Assembly (NCBI GenBank): GCA_004764695.1
Contig: SMSO01000032.1
Location: forward strand, 7,708,668 to 7,772,667
Source: Schizochytrium sp. TIO01
Taxonomy: Eukaryota > Sar > Bigyra > Thraustochytrida > Thraustochytriidae
Direction: 5' to 3'
Length of the DNA: 64,000 bases
In this document: piece after piece, positions 62,216 to 64,000 of the stretch
How positions within the stretch are numbered: the stretch's first letter is position 1
Layout: every line of letters begins with the position of its first letter
Notes under the pieces: model-generated
Told to the model about the DNA's origin: nothing
Seen by the model: only the letters and a program-made list of their open reading frames with translations
Database searches by the model: none
Translations under genes and position numbers: made by a program

Positions 62216-62315
62216 CTAGGCCTGACGGCCTTGGTACAAAGAAACAAAGATTTGAGACTTAGTTCGTCCTCGACGGCTCATGTCATCGTGCACAGTAAAG
62301 AGGTAGGCAGAGATG
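62216..62315 (-). CDS. Candidate 3'-terminal exon of an unrecognised spliced gene
   Basis: On the minus strand a pyrimidine tract (CCCCCCTTTCTTC...) ends in CAAG just before 62315. A frame then reads SAYLFTVHDDMSRRGRTKSQ..., ending QGRQA and TAG at 62216-62218, with codons (GCC, TAC, CTC, CAC, GAC, AAG) like the confirmed genes. The upstream exon is not identified, so this could also be a 21-codon ATG frame or chance. No family recognised. Confidence 0.3.
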
Positions 62316-62399
62316 CTTGATTGTGATGAAGAAAGGGGGGATACTAGTTCAAGGTATCCTAGCAAGGATCATTAATGTTTCATTTTTGAAGAAGAGGGA

Positions 62400-62434
62400 A
62401 AGAAGACACTTCAAGACTGAAGTGATCTCTTCTT
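62400..62434. repeat. Bulged 14 bp hairpin
   Basis: AAGAAGA + CACTTCA (62400-62413) pairs with TGAAGTG (62418-62424) and TCTTCTT (62428-62434). The loop is AGAC; a 3-nt ATC bulge sits on the right arm. Confidence 0.8.
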
Positions 62435-62595
62435 TAGAAGTGTGTACGTGTGCACACCGCAATATTTAAGTTGATTCGAGAGGTAGTACTAGTAGGAATA
62501 ATTATAATATGTCTTCCGGTGCCAGCACTTTCTCATTTATTTACAAAAATAGTTTTTATTTGTATATATGTATTTAGTGTGTTAATAACTAATAC

Positions 62596-62655
62596 CAATA
62601 GTAGTAGTGTTAATAGTAGTAGTTAGTAGTAATAATAATAATAATAATAGTAGTA
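62596..62655 (+). repeat. AGT/AAT trinucleotide-rich microsatellite
   Basis: Interspersed TAGTAG and (AAT)n runs over about 60 bp. Confidence 0.8.
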
Positions 62656-63000
62656 TATGATTATTATTTTAAAAAACAAAAAAAATAAAAAAACTACTAG
62701 GTACTAGTAACAAACTTATCTTATCTTTTCCTTTCTTTCAACTTTCATGTAAGCTTGAGAAGGAAATAACAATAGTGTGTATATCTCACTCAATACAGGC
62801 TTTAAAATTCAAAGTGCGTGCTTGCTTGGGAGAGAGAGAGAAAAGCAGCGACTTCCTTCGAAAGAGCTCCCGCACCAATACGTATAATGAGCACGAAAAA
62901 GACAGTATAAGCAAAGCAAAAGAAGAGAATAGCATCAGTAGCAGGGTGCTTTTTCAAAAATAGACCTTAGGAAATTCAAAGCAAAGGCCCCTTTTTTCCC

Positions 63001-63043
63001 CTTCTTCTTCTTCTTCTTCTTCTTCTTCTTCTCCTTCTTCTTT
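63001..63043 (+). repeat. CTT trinucleotide microsatellite
   Basis: About ten uninterrupted CTT units then an interrupted set, a polypyrimidine/polypurine mirror tract able to form triplex DNA. Confidence 0.9.
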
Positions 63044-63075
63044 TACATGCGCTTTGTTCGTGCACGCGCGCACAG

Positions 63076-63100
63076 TAATGTTTTCATCTCGAAAACATTA
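63076..63100. repeat. 10 bp perfect hairpin
   Basis: TAATGTTTTC (63076-63085) and GAAAACATTA (63091-63100) pair exactly around the 5-nt loop ATCTC. An alternating purine-pyrimidine GTGCACGCGCGCAC element lies just upstream at ~63060. Confidence 0.85.
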
Positions 63101-63915
63101 AAGGTGCATTGGCACTCAAGCTATAATTGAGGCTAGGCCGTACTAATCAGTACTTACCAAGAAGCTATAGTACGTACAGTAGTCGTAGGCTAGTAGTAGC
63201 AGTTTGTACAGACAGATCCAGCTAGCACCAGAACCATCTCTATTGGGCCTGGACTATAGATTGCTGGAGGAAGTAGGTTACGGAAAAAGAAACCTCAAGA
63301 ATTTAGTTTTTGCCATAAACTTCAGATGTTAAAATAACTATACTATCAAAACTAAGCACAAAATATACGAGTAGTCGTGCATAATGACAATAAATTTTAC
63401 AGAGGTGTTGAACATACTACGCTTTGGTGCTTTATACAAATTACAGACTTGTAATGTATGCATGAACAAGCGATCATCTCCAACAGCAAACAACTCATTT
63501 TTATTTATCTTATTTTCGCATCCAAAGTAGAGGAGGAAAAGTTATATGAAAACACTCAAGTGCGGCCTCTAACATTGAGATATTCAATGAAACTTGCAGA
63601 ATTCGTTATAATGATTTACAAACAAATTAAAAAATAAAATTAAAAAATCGTCAGGTTGAAAGTCAGACAAGATGAAATTAACTTAAAATAAGAATGAGTG
63701 GAAATCTCAACAACATATAGAATATAGAAATTATGGTCATGCTACTGGGAATATAGCGTGTTGGTAAATCATCAGAAAGGATCTAAATTTATATAGAATA
63801 TAGGCTTTCTGGGGGTGAATCATCAGCGCAAGACCATAGCTGAAACGATAGTCAAAACAGAATGCAAATTTATATTGTAATCTTTTGGGAGCTCTACTTA
63901 CAGCGAGTAGCAATT

Positions 63916-64000
63916 TTAGTGATTGGTTTGGTTGAACTTGGGTTTAGCCACAAATGCAGGGGAGAGACCCTTGCGAAGAGCATGAGTAATAACAATGACA
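63916..64000 (-). CDS. 3' end of an unidentified gene, cut by the window edge
   Basis: The minus strand from 64000 reads VIVITHALRKGLSPAFVAKP... and ends FNQTNH with TAA at 63916-63918. Codons (CTT, CGC, AAG, GGT, CTC, TCC, AAG, TTC, AAC) carry the same bias as COPB1, which favours this frame. A competing frame starts at ATG 63983 and stays open into a GTAAGT donor (63896-63901), giving a basic N-terminus like a mitochondrial presequence. I cannot identify either product. Confidence 0.4.
   Translation of the reverse strand, partial: VIVITHALRKGLSPAFVAKPKFNQTNH

Larger units (their letters stand above)
61896..63915. other. Right-end spacer with fragments of a possible spliced minus-strand gene
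   Basis: 2.0 kb AT-rich sequence. It contains a candidate terminal exon (62216-62315), hairpins at 62400-62434 and 63076-63100, AGT/AAT-rich microsatellites at 62596-62655, and a CTT tract at 63001-63043. Possible minus-strand donors (GTAAGT) occur near 63153-63158 and at 63896-63901. A frame at 62775-62963 has no recognisable product. Confidence 0.5.

Noticed and set aside
1-64000. CRISPR arrays, prophage, insertion sequences, operon-type ribosome binding sites
   Set aside because: None seen, and the gene content is eukaryotic nuclear.

Overview
The window is nuclear DNA from a flagellate-bearing unicellular eukaryote. The evidence is a single-headed axonemal inner-arm dynein heavy chain, a coatomer beta subunit, a PKA catalytic subunit, CDKAL1, RIC1, AAGAB and TMEM260 homologues. 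Almost all genes are single uninterrupted reading frames, including a 12.8 kb dynein gene. TAA, TAG and TGA are all used as stops, so the genetic code is standard. AT-rich spacers of 0.3 to 5 kb separate GC-richer genes. A stramenopile of the thraustochytrid/labyrinthulomycete type would fit, but that placement is inference.

Layout, left to right: a 5'-truncated galactocerebrosidase with an extra C-terminal lectin-like region (+); CDKAL1 tRNA methylthiotransferase (-); GRC3/NOL9 polynucleotide kinase (+); a SELENOF/Sep15-like ER protein whose redox motif is lost (-); coatomer beta (+); a 948-residue coiled-coil protein with periodic TFxP motifs (+); PKA catalytic subunit (-); a two-exon gene for a 50-residue protein (+); an ankyrin-repeat protein (-); sideroflexin (+); axonemal dynein heavy chain (-); a C3HC zinc-finger NIPA-like protein (+); a secreted or membrane Cys-rich protein (-); AAGAB/p34 (+); TMEM260 O-mannosyltransferase (-); RIC1 (+); a triple-FHA protein ending in a CaaX box (-); and fragments of spliced minus-strand coding sequence at the right end.

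There is no operon logic. Many products do belong to membrane traffic and glycan handling: COPB1 (Golgi-ER coat), AAGAB (AP-1/AP-2 assembly), RIC1 (Rab6/Ypt6 activation), TMEM260 (ER O-mannosylation), the SELENOF-like protein (glycoprotein folding control) and GALC (lysosomal glycolipid turnover). The dynein, and possibly the TFxP protein, belong to the flagellum.

Two layout features stand out. Strand alternates at almost every gene boundary, giving short 3'-3' spacers and long 5'-5' spacers. TAGGTAGG / TAGGTACCTA motifs recur mainly in the promoter-bearing spacers. The least explained items are the spliced 50-residue gene at 24105-24618, the redox-dead SELENOF homologue, the GALC-lectin fusion, the ~56-residue TFxP repeat protein, the prenylated-looking FHA protein, and several strong inverted repeats (13279-13316, 43185-43274, 62400-62434, 63076-63100).
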